A stretch of 64,000 nucleotides of DNA from RPQJ01 sp963746325 (lineage in GTDB: Bacteria; Pseudomonadota; Gammaproteobacteria; Steroidobacterales; Steroidobacteraceae): contig CAVVBC010000005.1 in the NCBI GenBank assembly GCA_963746325.1, positions 248,001 through 312,000 on the forward strand, given 5' to 3'. A model generated the notes under the pieces. The model ran no database searches and was not told the DNA's origin. It worked only from the letters and a program-made list of their open reading frames with translations. Position numbers and translations under genes: made by a program. Below are positions 26,198 through 36,035 of the stretch, piece by piece (positions within the stretch are counted from its first letter, which is position 1; each line of letters begins with the position of its first letter).

Positions 26198-27373
26198 TTA
26201 CGCCTTGAGCGCCCGGATGGCGTCGTCGAGGCCGTGCAGCGTCAGCGGGTACATGCGCTCGGCCAGCAGCTGCCGCGCGATGCCGATCGACTGCACGTAT
26301 TCCCAGCGGTCCTGCGGCTCGGGATTGAGCCACGCGTAGCGCTGGAAGCGCTGCGTCAGGCGCTGCAGCCAGACGGCCCCCGCCTCCTCGTTCCAGTGCT
26401 CGATGCTGCCGCCGGGCTGCATGATTTCGTACGGACTCATGCTCGCGTCGCCGATGAAGATGACGCGGTAATCGGCTGGGTACTTGCGCAGCAGCTCGAA
26501 CAGCGGCGTCCGTTCGCCGAAGCGGCGGCGGCTGTCCTTCCACACCGATTCGTAGATGAAGTTGTGGAAGTAGAAGTACTCGAGGTGCTTGAACTCGCTG
26601 CGCGCGGCCGAGAACAGTTCCTCGCAGACGCGCACGTGGCTTTCCATCGAGCCGCCCACGTCGAAGAACAGCAGCAGCTTCAGCGCATTGTGACGCTCGG
26701 GCTGGAACTTCAGGTCGAGCAATCCGGCGTTGCGCGCCGTGGCGGAAATGGTGCCGTCGATGTCGAACTGGTCCGCCGCGCCTTCGCGCGCGAAGCGTCG
26801 GAGTTTGCGCAGCGCGACCTTGATGTTGCGCGTGCCAAGCTCGACGTTGTCGTCCAGGTTACGGTAGTCGCGTTGCTCCCAGACCTTGACCGCCTTGCCC
26901 TTGCCGCCCGGGCCGCCGATGCGGATTCCTTCCGGGTTGAAGCCGCCGTGACCGAACGGCGACGTGCCGCCGGTGCCGATCCACTTGCTGCCGCCTTCAT
27001 GCCGGCCCTTCTGCTCCTCGAGCCGCTGCTTGAGCGTCTCCATGAGCTTGTCCCAGCCGCCGAGCGCCTGGATCTGCGCCATTTCCTCGGGCGAGAAATG
27101 ACGCTCGGCGAGCAGCTTGAGCCAGTCCTCGGGCAGCGCCTGCTTCAGGTCCTCGAACGTCTGCTCGAGTCCCTTGAAGTACTTGGAGAAGGCGCGGTCG
27201 AAGCGGTCGAAGTGCTTTTCGTCCTTGACCAGCGTCGTGCGTGCGAGGAAGTAGAAGTCGTTGACGCTGCAGTGGGCGACGCCGCGTTTCAGCGCCTCGA
27301 GCAGCGTGAGGTACTCGGTGACCGAGACCGGCACGCCCGCTTCGCGCACCGTGTAGAAGAACGGCGTCAGCAT
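26198..27373 (-). CDS. VWA domain protein, CoxE-like, partner of MoxR ATPase
   Basis: 391 residues from ATG at 27373 (MLTPFFYTVREAGVPVSVTEYL). A helical N-terminal half (FDRFDRAFSKYFKGLEQTFEDL) precedes a Gly-rich linker (GTGGTSPFGHGGFNPEG). The von Willebrand A fold follows: the MIDAS motif is LLLFFDVGGSMESH, where the usual D-x-S-x-S is D-x-G-x-S. VIFIGDASMSPYEIM and a long C-terminus rich in aromatic residues follow. MoxR-VWA pairs act as chaperones for metalloprotein or complex maturation; the client is unknown. The family B element separates this gene from moxR in the same transcription unit. Confidence 0.85.
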   Translation of the reverse strand: MLTPFFYTVREAGVPVSVTEYLTLLEALKRGVAHCSVNDFYFLARTTLVKDEKHFDRFDRAFSKYFKGLEQTFEDLKQALPEDWLKLLAERHFSPEEMAQIQALGGWDKLMETLKQRLEEQKGRHEGGSKWIGTGGTSPFGHGGFNPEGIRIGGPGGKGKAVKVWEQRDYRNLDDNVELGTRNIKVALRKLRRFAREGAADQFDIDGTISATARNAGLLDLKFQPERHNALKLLLFFDVGGSMESHVRVCEELFSAARSEFKHLEYFYFHNFIYESVWKDSRRRFGERTPLFELLRKYPADYRVIFIGDASMSPYEIMQPGGSIEHWNEEAGAVWLQRLTQRFQRYAWLNPEPQDRWEYVQSIGIARQLLAERMYPLTLHGLDDAIRALKA

Positions 27374-27406
27374 GGCGCGGCGCCGGCAGGCTGCACGGAC
27401 TTGCAC

Positions 27407-27502
27407 GGTGGGAGATTCCCGGCCGGGCCGTGCGCGGCATGGACGCCGCGCCCGGAGCCCCCAGGGATGGGTTTACGGCGTCCCGGCCGGGAATCTCCGA
27501 CC
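27407..27502. repeat. Family B variable-stem element, copy B1
   Basis: Arms 27407-27427 and 27482-27502 match at 20 of 21 positions. They enclose a 54-base loop that starts CCGTGCGCGGCATGGACGCC and ends GGGTTTACGGCGT, the same ends as copy B2 at 42259. The loop itself folds: GCGCGGC-ATGGAC-GCCGCGC. It lies between moxR and the VWA gene within an apparent operon. Confidence 0.8.
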
Positions 27503-27551
27503 GGGGAAGGCCGATGCGGCATGCCGGCAGCTTCGACCACGCGTAGCCTGG

Positions 27552-28406
27552 CTACTGCCGCGACTGCCGTCGCTGCAGGAAGATCAGCTGCTCGAACAGA
27601 TGCACGTCCTGCTCGTTCTTGAGCAGCGCGCCGTACAGTGGCGGCAGGCTCTTGCGCGGGTCGTCGGTGCGCAGCGCTTCGGGCGGGATGTCCTCGGCGA
27701 GCAGCAGCTTGAGCCAGTCGAGCAATTCCGAGGTCGACGGCTTCTTCTTCAGGCCCGGCACGTCGCGCAGCTTGTAGAAGGCGTTCAGCGCCTCCGACAG
27801 CAACTCGCGCTTCAGCTCCGGGTAGTGCACGCCGACGATACGCGTCATCGTCTCGGCGTCCGGGAAGCGGATGAAATGGAAGAAGCAGCGGCGCAGGAAC
27901 GCGTCCGGCAGCTCTTTCTCGTTGTTGCTGGTGATGATCACGATCGGCCGCAGTTCGGCCTTGATCAGCTCGCGCGTCTCGTGGACGTAGAACTCCATGC
28001 GGTCGAGCTCGAGCAGCAGGTCGTTCGGGAACTCGATGTCGGCCTTGTCGATCTCGTCGATCAGCAGCACCGCCTGGCGCTCGCTGCGGAACGCCTCCCA
28101 CAGCCGGCCCGGGATGATGTAGTTGCCGATGTCGTGGACCTTGGCGTCGCCGAGCTGCGAATCGCGCAGGCGCGATACCGCGTCGTACTCGTACAGGCCG
28201 TGCTGCGCCTTGGTGGTCGATTTGACGTGCCAGCGGAACAGTGGCTTGTCGAGCGAGCGGGCGATCTCCTCGGCCAGCTGCGTCTTGCCGGTGCCCGGCT
28301 CGCCCTTGACCAGCAGCGGTCGCGCCAGCGTCACGGCCGCGTTCACGGCCATCATCAGGTCCTCGGTCGCGACGTAGCGCTCCGTTCCTTCGAACTTGGT
28401 GGTCAC
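27552..28406 (-). CDS. MoxR-family AAA+ ATPase
   Basis: 284 residues. Walker A GEPGTGKT, Walker B AVLLIDEIDKAD, sensor 1 VIITSNNEKELPDAFLRRC and the arginine finger in RRCFFHFIRFPD are intact. The MoxR C-terminal lid (ELLDWLKLLLAEDIPPEALR) is present. ATP-driven chaperone acting with the VWA protein encoded next in the same direction (179 bases downstream, separated by repeat B1). Confidence 0.92.
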   Translation of the reverse strand: MTTKFEGTERYVATEDLMMAVNAAVTLARPLLVKGEPGTGKTQLAEEIARSLDKPLFRWHVKSTTKAQHGLYEYDAVSRLRDSQLGDAKVHDIGNYIIPGRLWEAFRSERQAVLLIDEIDKADIEFPNDLLLELDRMEFYVHETRELIKAELRPIVIITSNNEKELPDAFLRRCFFHFIRFPDAETMTRIVGVHYPELKRELLSEALNAFYKLRDVPGLKKKPSTSELLDWLKLLLAEDIPPEALRTDDPRKSLPPLYGALLKNEQDVHLFEQLIFLQRRQSRQ

Positions 28407-28531
28407 AGCCAGCCCTCGTGCCGGCCGCCGGGGTGCGGCCTTGCCGGTATCTTAGCGCAAGCGAGGTGCTTTTCTGCGCTGCGGCGGACGCCTCGCAACG
28501 GCCGCGAACGCCGGCCGCTAGCCAACCTGCG

Positions 28532-29978
28532 CTAGGCAGTCACCTCGAGCAGTTTCATCGTGTTGGTGCCGCCCGAGACGCCAGAGAGTTCGCCGAGCGT
28601 CAGGATGATTTCGTCGCCCACGCTCACGAACTTGCGCTCCACCAGCTCGCGCGAGATCGCCTTGTAGAGTTCGCCCGGGTCGGTGTGCGTGATGTCGAAC
28701 GGAATCGGATACACGCCGCGATAGAGCGCGACCCGCCGGCGCGTGCGCTCGTTGCGCGTGAAGGCGAAGATCGGGATGTCGGAGCGGATGCGCGACATCC
28801 AGAGCGGCGTCACGCCGGACTCGGTCAGCGCCACGATCGCCTCCACGGCCATGTGGTTCGCGGTGTACATCACGGCGTGCGCGATGGCCTGCGAGAACTC
28901 GCTGACGCGGTCGTCGAAACGCTCGCCGCCACGGTTGCGCGCGATCTGGTACTTCTCCGCGCCCACGATCACTTCGGCCATCGATTCGACGGCGCGCACG
29001 GGATACTTGCCGACGGCTGATTCACCCGAGAGCATGACGGCGTCGCTGCCGTCGAGCACCGCGTTCGCGACGTCGGAGACTTCGGCGCGCGTCGGCACCG
29101 GGCTCTGGATCATCGACTCCATCATCTGCGTGGCCGTGATCGTGACGCGGTCGTGGCGCCGCGCCACCTGCAGGATGTGCTTCTGCAGGCCGGTGAGCTC
29201 GGCATAGCCGACTTCGATGCCCAGGTCGCCGCGCGCGACCATCACCGCGTCGCTCGCGAGCACGATCTCGTCGAGCCGCGGGATCGCCTCGCTGCGCTCG
29301 ATCTTGGCGACGATGCGCGCATCGCTGCCCGCCGCGCGCAGCAAGGCTGCGCGCCTCCTCGATGTCGGCCGCCTGGCGCACGAACGACACGGCGAGGTAG
29401 TCGATGTCGAGGCTGGCCGCGAGCTTGACGTCCTCGCGGTCCTTGTCGGTGAGCGCCTTGGCGGAAAGGCCGCCGCCGCGCCGGTTGATGCCCTTCTGGT
29501 CGCCGAGCTCGCCGCCGACGAGCACGCGGCACTCCACCTTGTCGCCATGGATCGCCGTCACGACCAGTTCGATCTGGCCGTCGCCCAGGATCAGTTCGTC
29601 GCCGGGCGCGACGTCCTGCGCGAGCTCTGCATAGGTCATGCCGACGCTGCGGTCCGTGCCGTCGTGCGTGTCGAGCGCCGGATCGAGCGTGAATGCCGCG
29701 CCTTCGGTGAGCACGGTGCGCCCGCCCGCGAAGCGCTCGATGCGGATCTTCGGGCCCTGCAGGTCGCCGAGCAGCGCGACGTGCTTGCCGACGCGCTCTG
29801 CGGCCTTGCGCGCGTGCTCGACGCGGCGCTTGTGATCGGCCGGGCCGCCGTGCGAGAAGTTCACGCGCAGCACGTCGGCGCCCGCGCGGATCACTTCCTC
29901 GAGCACGCCCGGCGCGTCGGTGGCGGGCCCCAGCGTGGCGACGATCTTGGTCCGGCGGGTCAGCATTGCGCTCTTCAC
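28532..29978 (-). CDS. pyk: Pyruvate kinase (one frameshift)
   Basis: About 481 residues. GTG at 29978 is used because GAGG lies at correct spacing; ATG at 29966 is an alternative. MLTRRTKIVATLGPATD, DVLRVNFSHGG, ALLGDLQGPKIRIERF and LILGDGQIELVV form the N-terminal part. After a break near 29345 (one extra base in GCGCGCAGCC) come ARIVAKIERSEAIPRLDEIVLASDAVMVARGDLGIEVG, ITATQMMESMIQSPVPTRAE, DAVMLSGESAVGKYPV and the C-terminal effector domain. The last gene of tkt-gap-pgk-pyk. Produces pyruvate and ATP in the cytoplasm. Confidence 0.94.
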
Positions 29979-30009
29979 GTCGTTACCTCGTTGGCGCGAT
30001 TGTCGTGGT

Positions 30010-31191
30010 TCATCCGGCCGCCCGCTGCTCGAGCATTTCCACGGCCGGCAGCTTCTTGCCTTCGAGGAACTCGAGGAAAGCGCCACCGGCGGTCGAAATG
30101 TAGGAGATGTCTTCTTCGACGCCGTACTTCTCGATGGCGGCGATGGTGTCGCCGCCGCCGGCGACGGAGAACGCCGGGCTGCGCGCGACGGCCAGCGCCA
30201 GCACCCGCGTGCCCTCGCCGAACTGATCGAACTCGAACACGCCCACCGGGCCGTTCCAGACGATCGTGCTCGCGCCCTTGAGTGCCGCGGCGAACCGCTC
30301 GGCCGTGTCGGGACCGATGTCGAGGATCATCTCGTCGGCGCCCACCTGCGCGACCGGCTTCACGTCGGCCTCGGCCGAGGCCGCGAATTCCTTCGCCACG
30401 ACGACGTCCGTCGGCAGCGGGATCTCGACACCGCTCTGCCGCGAGCGCTCGAGCAGAGCGCGTGCCGTGCCCACCATGTCGGCTTCGTACAGCGACTTGC
30501 CCACCGGCTGGCCCGCAGCCGCCAGGAACGTGTTGGCGATGCCGCCGCCGACGATCAGCTTGTCGACCTTGCCGAGCAGGGTTTCGAGCACCGTGAGCTT
30601 GGTCGACACCTTCGAGCCGCCGACGATCGCGACCAGCGGCCGCTTGGGGTTGCCCAGGGCCTTTTCGAGCGCTTCGAGCTCGTTCGTGAGCAGCGGGCCG
30701 GCGCAGGCCACCGGAGCGAACTTGCCGACGCCGTGCGTGCTCGCCTCGGCGCGGTGCGCCGTCGCGAAGGCGTCCATCACGTAGACGTCGCAGAGCGCCG
30801 CCATCTTCTGCGCCAGCTCGTCCTTGTTCTTCTTCTCGCCCTTGTTGAAGCGCACGTTCTCGAGCAGCACCACCTCGCCCGGCTCGCACGCGACGCCGTC
30901 GAGCCAGTCGCGCTCGAAGCGCACCTTGCGCCCCAGCATCTCGGACAGGCGCGCGGCCACCGGTGCCAGCGAGAATTCTTCGGTCGGCACGCCCTCTTCC
31001 GGGCGCCCGAGGTGCGACATCAGCATGACGCGCGCGCCGGCCTTCTGCGCGGCTTCGATGGTCGGCAGCGACGCACGGATGCGCGCATCGCTGGTGACGA
31101 CGCCGTCCTTGACCGGGACGTTGAGGTCTTCACGAATGAGGACGCGCTTGCCGGCGAGGTCCAGATCGTTCATGCGGAGGACACGGATCAT
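30010..31191 (-). CDS. pgk: Phosphoglycerate kinase
   Basis: 393 residues from ATG at 31191 (MIRVLRMNDLDLAGKRVLIREDLNVPV). Motifs: RASLPTIEAAQKAGARVMLMSHLGRP, VVLLENVRFNKGEKKN, VAIVGGSKVSTKLTVLE, IVGGGIANTFL, DIGPDTAERFA and VAGGGDTIAAIEKYG. Transfers phosphate from 1,3-bisphosphoglycerate to ADP. Sits between gap (78 bases upstream) and pyk (31 bases downstream), so co-transcription is likely. Confidence 0.96.
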   Translation of the reverse strand: MIRVLRMNDLDLAGKRVLIREDLNVPVKDGVVTSDARIRASLPTIEAAQKAGARVMLMSHLGRPEEGVPTEEFSLAPVAARLSEMLGRKVRFERDWLDGVACEPGEVVLLENVRFNKGEKKNKDELAQKMAALCDVYVMDAFATAHRAEASTHGVGKFAPVACAGPLLTNELEALEKALGNPKRPLVAIVGGSKVSTKLTVLETLLGKVDKLIVGGGIANTFLAAAGQPVGKSLYEADMVGTARALLERSRQSGVEIPLPTDVVVAKEFAASAEADVKPVAQVGADEMILDIGPDTAERFAAALKGASTIVWNGPVGVFEFDQFGEGTRVLALAVARSPAFSVAGGGDTIAAIEKYGVEEDISYISTAGGAFLEFLEGKKLPAVEMLEQRAAG

Positions 31192-31269
31192 GCTGTCGGT
31201 TCCTGCTCGATGGAAATGGCCCCGGCTCCGCGCGCTGCACGGAGCCGGCACGAGGTTACGACTGAACGG

Positions 31270-32268
<999 letters not shown>

Positions 32269-32313
32269 GACTTGAGTCTCCCGTCAGAACTTGAGTGCTT
32301 TAAAGATAAGGAA

Positions 32314-34302
32314 TCAGAGCAGCCCGGCGGCGACCTTGGCCACGTTGGCCGCAGTGAAGCCGAAGTGCTCGAACAGTTTCTTGGCCGGCGCCGAGGCGCC
32401 GAAGGTATCCATGCCAACGACGGCGCCGTCGAGGCCGACGTAACGCCACCAGGTTTCCTTCGAGCCCGCCTCGATGGCGACTCGCCGTGCCCCGGCCGGC
32501 AGCACGCTGGCGCGGTACGCCGCATCCTGCGCGTCGAACACGCTGGTGCATGGCATCGAGACCACGCGGACCCGGCGACCCTGGTCAGTCAGCAGCTTGG
32601 CCGCGTCGGCAGCGAGGCCGATCTCGGAACCCGTGGCGATCAGGACGATCTCGGGCGCGCCCGCGCAGTCGATCAGCACGTAGCCGCCACGTGCAATCGA
32701 CGCCAGCTGTTGCGGCGTGCGTGGCATGGGCGGCAGGGCCTGCCGCGTGAGGATCAAGCTGGTGGGCCCGGTGACGTGCTGGATGGAATGACCCCAGGCC
32801 ACCGCGGTCTCGACCGTGTCGCAGGGACGCCAGACATTCATGTTCGGGATCAGGCGCAGGCTGGCGACGTGCTCGACAGGCTGGTGGGTGGGCCCGTCCT
32901 CGCCGAGGCCGATCGAATCGTGCGTGAACACGTAGACGACGCGCTGCTTCATCAAGGCCGACATGCGGCACGCGTTGCGCGCGTAATCGGAGAACACCAG
33001 GAAGGTGCCGCCGTAAGGCACATGGCCACCGTGCAGCGCGATGCCGTTCATGATCGCGGCCATGCCGAACTCGCGCACGCCGTAGTGGAGGTAATTGCCG
33101 CCCTGGGCGGGATCGACGACCGACTGCGACAACTTGTGGTTGGTGTTGTTCGAGCCGGTCAGGTCGGCCGAGCCGCCGAGCAGTTCGGGAATGGCAGCGC
33201 CGAGCACGTGCAGTACCTGCTGCGACGAGGCGCGCGTTGCGATGGCAGCCGGCTTGGCAACCTGGGCGGCGATGAATTCCTGCAGCTTGCCGTGCCAGTC
33301 GGCAGGCAATTCGCTGCGCTGGCGGCGTTCGAATTCAGCGGCAAGCTCAGGGTGCGCCGCGCGGTAGGCCGCGAAACGCGACTGCCATGCCTTTTCAGCC
33401 GCGATACCCTTGGCCCGCGCATCCCAGCCGGCGCGGATGTCGTCCGGGATCACGAACGGCGGCGACGTCCAGCCGAGCTTTTCGCGCGTGGCCGCGATCT
33501 CGGCATCGCCGAGCGGCGCGCCGTGCGTGGCTTCGGTGCCCTGCTTGTTGGGCGAGCCCCAGCCGATGACCGTCTTGCAGCAGATCAGGGACGGACGCGG
33601 GTCGGCCTTGGCCGCGTGCAGGGCGGCCTCGATGGCCGCGGCATCGTGACCATCGACGTTCGGCACGACGTGCCAGCCGTAGGCGCCGAAGCGCATGGGC
33701 GTGTCGTCGGTGAACCAGCCGTGCACCTCGCCGTCGATCGAGATGCCGTTGTCGTCGTAGAAGCAGATCAGCTTGCCGAGCTTGAGCGTCCCGGCAAGCG
33801 AGCAGGCTTCATGCGAAATGCCTTCCATGAGACAGCCGTCGCCCAGGAACACGTAGGTGTGGTGGTCGACAACGTCGTGGCCAGGCCGGTTGAACGATGC
33901 GGCCAGCAGCTTTTCCGACAGGGCCATGCCGACGGCATTGGCGAGTCCCTGGCCGAGCGGGCCCGTCGTCGTCTCGATACCGAGGTGATGATCGACCTCC
34001 GGGTGGCCGGCCGTGTGCGCGCCGAACTGGCGGAAATTCGCGAGGTCTTCGAGCGTGAGCGGGTAGCCGGCCAGGTGCAGCAGCGAGTACAGCAGCATCG
34101 AGCCATGCCCGTTCGACAGCACGAAGCGGTCGCGATCGACCCACTCGGGGTTCGCCGGGTTGTGCTTGAGGTGGTCGGCCCACAGGACCTGCGCGATGTC
34201 CGCCATGCCCATGGGCATGCCGGGATGACCGGAGTTGGCCTTCTGGACCGCATCCATGCTCAACGCGCGAATGGCGTTGGCGAGTTGCCGGCGTGTGGGC
34301 AT
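32314..34302 (-). CDS. tkt: Transketolase
   Basis: 662 residues. The TPP-binding domain shows VFLGDGCLMEGISHEACSLAGTLKLGKLICFYDDNGISIDG; the pyrimidine domain has YGVREFGMAAIMNGIALHGG, YVFTHDSIGLGEDGPTHQPVE and RLIPNMNVWRPCD. The C-terminal regulatory-like domain ends GASAPAKKLFEHFGFTAANV. Transfers two-carbon units in the pentose phosphate pathway. First gene of tkt-gap-pgk-pyk; divergent from metK across a 189-base region. Confidence 0.96.
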   Translation of the reverse strand: MPTRRQLANAIRALSMDAVQKANSGHPGMPMGMADIAQVLWADHLKHNPANPEWVDRDRFVLSNGHGSMLLYSLLHLAGYPLTLEDLANFRQFGAHTAGHPEVDHHLGIETTTGPLGQGLANAVGMALSEKLLAASFNRPGHDVVDHHTYVFLGDGCLMEGISHEACSLAGTLKLGKLICFYDDNGISIDGEVHGWFTDDTPMRFGAYGWHVVPNVDGHDAAAIEAALHAAKADPRPSLICCKTVIGWGSPNKQGTEATHGAPLGDAEIAATREKLGWTSPPFVIPDDIRAGWDARAKGIAAEKAWQSRFAAYRAAHPELAAEFERRQRSELPADWHGKLQEFIAAQVAKPAAIATRASSQQVLHVLGAAIPELLGGSADLTGSNNTNHKLSQSVVDPAQGGNYLHYGVREFGMAAIMNGIALHGGHVPYGGTFLVFSDYARNACRMSALMKQRVVYVFTHDSIGLGEDGPTHQPVEHVASLRLIPNMNVWRPCDTVETAVAWGHSIQHVTGPTSLILTRQALPPMPRTPQQLASIARGGYVLIDCAGAPEIVLIATGSEIGLAADAAKLLTDQGRRVRVVSMPCTSVFDAQDAAYRASVLPAGARRVAIEAGSKETWWRYVGLDGAVVGMDTFGASAPAKKLFEHFGFTAANVAKVAAGLL

Positions 34303-34433
34303 CGTGGACCCTCGTGGAAAATCCGGCCATTTTACCGTCCGGGGAGCAGCCCGGGCATAAGAAATTGCCCCGACGGGCCCGCTCCCGCGCCGGCCTGGCC
34401 TGGCCAGGCCTCGCTCATGGTGGAAAGGTGCAC

Positions 34434-34459
34434 TTTACCAATCCGGGCCCCTCTATAAT
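34434..34459 (+). promoter_or_regulatory. Probable metK promoter
   Basis: A perfect TATAAT (34454-34459) lies 32 bases before the metK ATG. The -35 is weak (ACTTTA/TTTACC around 34432-34439). On the other strand a TAAAAT box near 34330 could serve tkt. No riboswitch fold is evident in the short leader. Confidence 0.5.
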
Positions 34460-34491
34460 TCGCGGCTGTTTGCCCCACGGAAGCCCCACAG

Positions 34492-35719
34492 ATGTCGACT
34501 GGTTATGTCTTCACGTCCGAATCCGTCTCCGAAGGCCATCCTGACAAGGTGGCGGACCAGATCTCCGACGCGGTACTCGATGCCCTGATCTCCCAGGACA
34601 AGCGCTCGCGGGTCGCCTGCGAGACGATGGTCAAGACCGGCGTGGCGATCGTGGCCGGCGAGGTCACGACCGAAGCCTGGGTCGATCTCGAGGAACTCGT
34701 TCGCGGCGTAATCACCGACATCGGCTACACGTCGTCGAACGTGGGCTTCGACGGCCGCACCTGCGGCGTCATCAACATCATCGGCAAGCAGTCGCCCGAC
34801 ATCGCGCAGGGCGTGGATCGCAAGAACCCGGAAGAACAGGGCGCCGGCGACCAGGGCCTGATGTTCGGCTACGCCAGCAACGAGACGCCGAGCCTGATGC
34901 CGGCCCCCATCTGCTACGCGCACAAGCTGGTCGAGCGCCAGGCCGAGGTGCGCAAGAGCAAGCTGCTGCCCTGGCTGCGCCCGGACGCCAAGTCGCAGGT
35001 CACCTGCCGCTACGTCGACGGCAAGGTCGTCGGCCTCGACGCCGTCGTGCTGTCCACCCAGCACGACCCGGAGGTCGAGCAGAAAGACCTGCAGGAAGCG
35101 GTGATGGAACTCGTCATCAAGCACGTCCTGCCGCAGGAATGGCTGGGCAAGGACACCAAGTTCCACATCAACCCCACCGGCAAGTTCGAGATCGGCGGCC
35201 CGGTGGGCGACTGCGGCCTGACCGGGCGCAAGATCATCGTCGACAGCTACGGCGGCATGGCCCGCCACGGCGGCGGCGCGTTCTCGGGCAAGGATCCGTC
35301 GAAGGTCGACCGTTCGGCGGCCTATGCGGCGCGTTATGTCGCCAAGAACCTCGTGGCGGCGGGCCTGGCCGATCGCTGCGAAATCCAGGTCTCGTACGCG
35401 ATCGGCGTGGCCGAGCCCACCTCGATCACCGTCGATACCTTCGGCACCGGCAAGGTGGGCCAGGACAAGCTCGAGCAGCTGGTGCGCGCGCACTTCGACC
35501 TGCGCCCGTACGGCATCATCAAGATGCTCGACCTGGTGCACCCGATGTACCGCGCCACGGCGTCGTACGGCCACTTCGGCCGCGAGCCGCAGCACATGAC
35601 GTACAACGTGGAAGGAAACCATCAACGGCAAGCGGGTCGACAAGAGCGAAACCTTTACCGCCTTCAGCTGGGAGAAGACGGACAAGGCGGAAGCGCTGCG
35701 CAAGGATGCGGGGCTGTAG
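34492..35719 (+). CDS. metK: S-adenosylmethionine synthetase (one frameshift)
   Basis: 408 residues after removing one extra G in GTGGAAGGAAACC near 35612. FTSESVSEGHPDKVADQISDAVLDA carries the ATP/metal residues; GAGDQGLMFGYA, GRKIIVDSYGGMARHGGGAFSGKDPSKVDRS and GHFGREPQ are family signatures. The restored C-terminus reads ETINGKRVDKSETFTAFSWEKTD...ALRKDAGL. It makes SAM from methionine and ATP. The product SAM becomes SAH, handled by ahcY next door. The stop codon lies at the first unit of a tandem repeat. Confidence 0.95.
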
Positions 35720-35835
35720 GAAGGGAGGAAGGGCAGGAAGGGCAGGAAGGGCAGGAAGGACAGGAAGGACAGGAAGGACAGGAAGGCAGACGAGACCTTC
35801 TTCCGGCCCTTCCGGCCCTTCCTGACCTTTCTCCC
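35718..35835 (+). repeat. 9-bp minisatellite with mirrored pyrimidine arm
   Basis: Units of AGGAAGGGC (three full, preceded by a shorter unit) pass into AGGAAGGAC (three) and a partial copy, 35718-35787. A pyrimidine tract with GGCCCTTCC twice follows (35798-35835) and can pair with it. Because the unit is 9 bases, copy-number change keeps reading frame. The array begins at the metK stop and ends just before the ahcY promoter, so it may also act as a terminator hairpin. Confidence 0.85.
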
Positions 35836-35838
35836 CTT

Positions 35839-35866
35839 TTGTCCACGGAGCGCCATACGGTACTAT
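35839..35866 (+). promoter_or_regulatory. Probable ahcY promoter
   Basis: TTGTCC (35839-35844) and TACTAT (35861-35866) are separated by 16 bases. Transcription would start near 35873, exactly at the 5' edge of the SAH riboswitch. Confidence 0.65.
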
Positions 35867-35872
35867 CGCGGC

Positions 35873-35945
35873 CCGCCTGAGGAGCGCTGCAACGGACCCC
35901 GTCCGCCAGGCTCAGGCATTGGGTTTACCCAACCGCGCTCGCTGA
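35873..35945 (+). ncRNA. SAH riboswitch (ahcY leader)
   Basis: The core GCCTGAGGAGCGCTGCAAC pairs with GGCTCAGGC (P1: CCTGAG 35876-35881 with CTCAGG 35911-35916). The pseudoknot GAGCGC (35882-35887) pairs with GCGCTC (35935-35940). Order, spacing and the conserved GAGGAGCGCTGC sequence fit the S-adenosylhomocysteine riboswitch class known from Proteobacteria, where SAH binding turns on ahcY. It lies 91 bases before the ahcY start. Confidence 0.9.
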
Positions 35946-36035
35946 ACCACGTGACGTGTCGTTCAGGCGAGCCCTCCAGCGAATCCATTTTCGCCGCCTG
36001 TCCGATACATCACGGTCCACCGAGAGGATCGTCCG

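Noticed and set aside
34303..34491. SAM riboswitch in front of metK
   Set aside because: The leader after the TATAAT is only about 25 bases and shows no SAM-I/II/IV core.
35718..35787. Possible CRISPR array
   Set aside because: Units are 9 bases and contiguous, with no spacers; it is a minisatellite.
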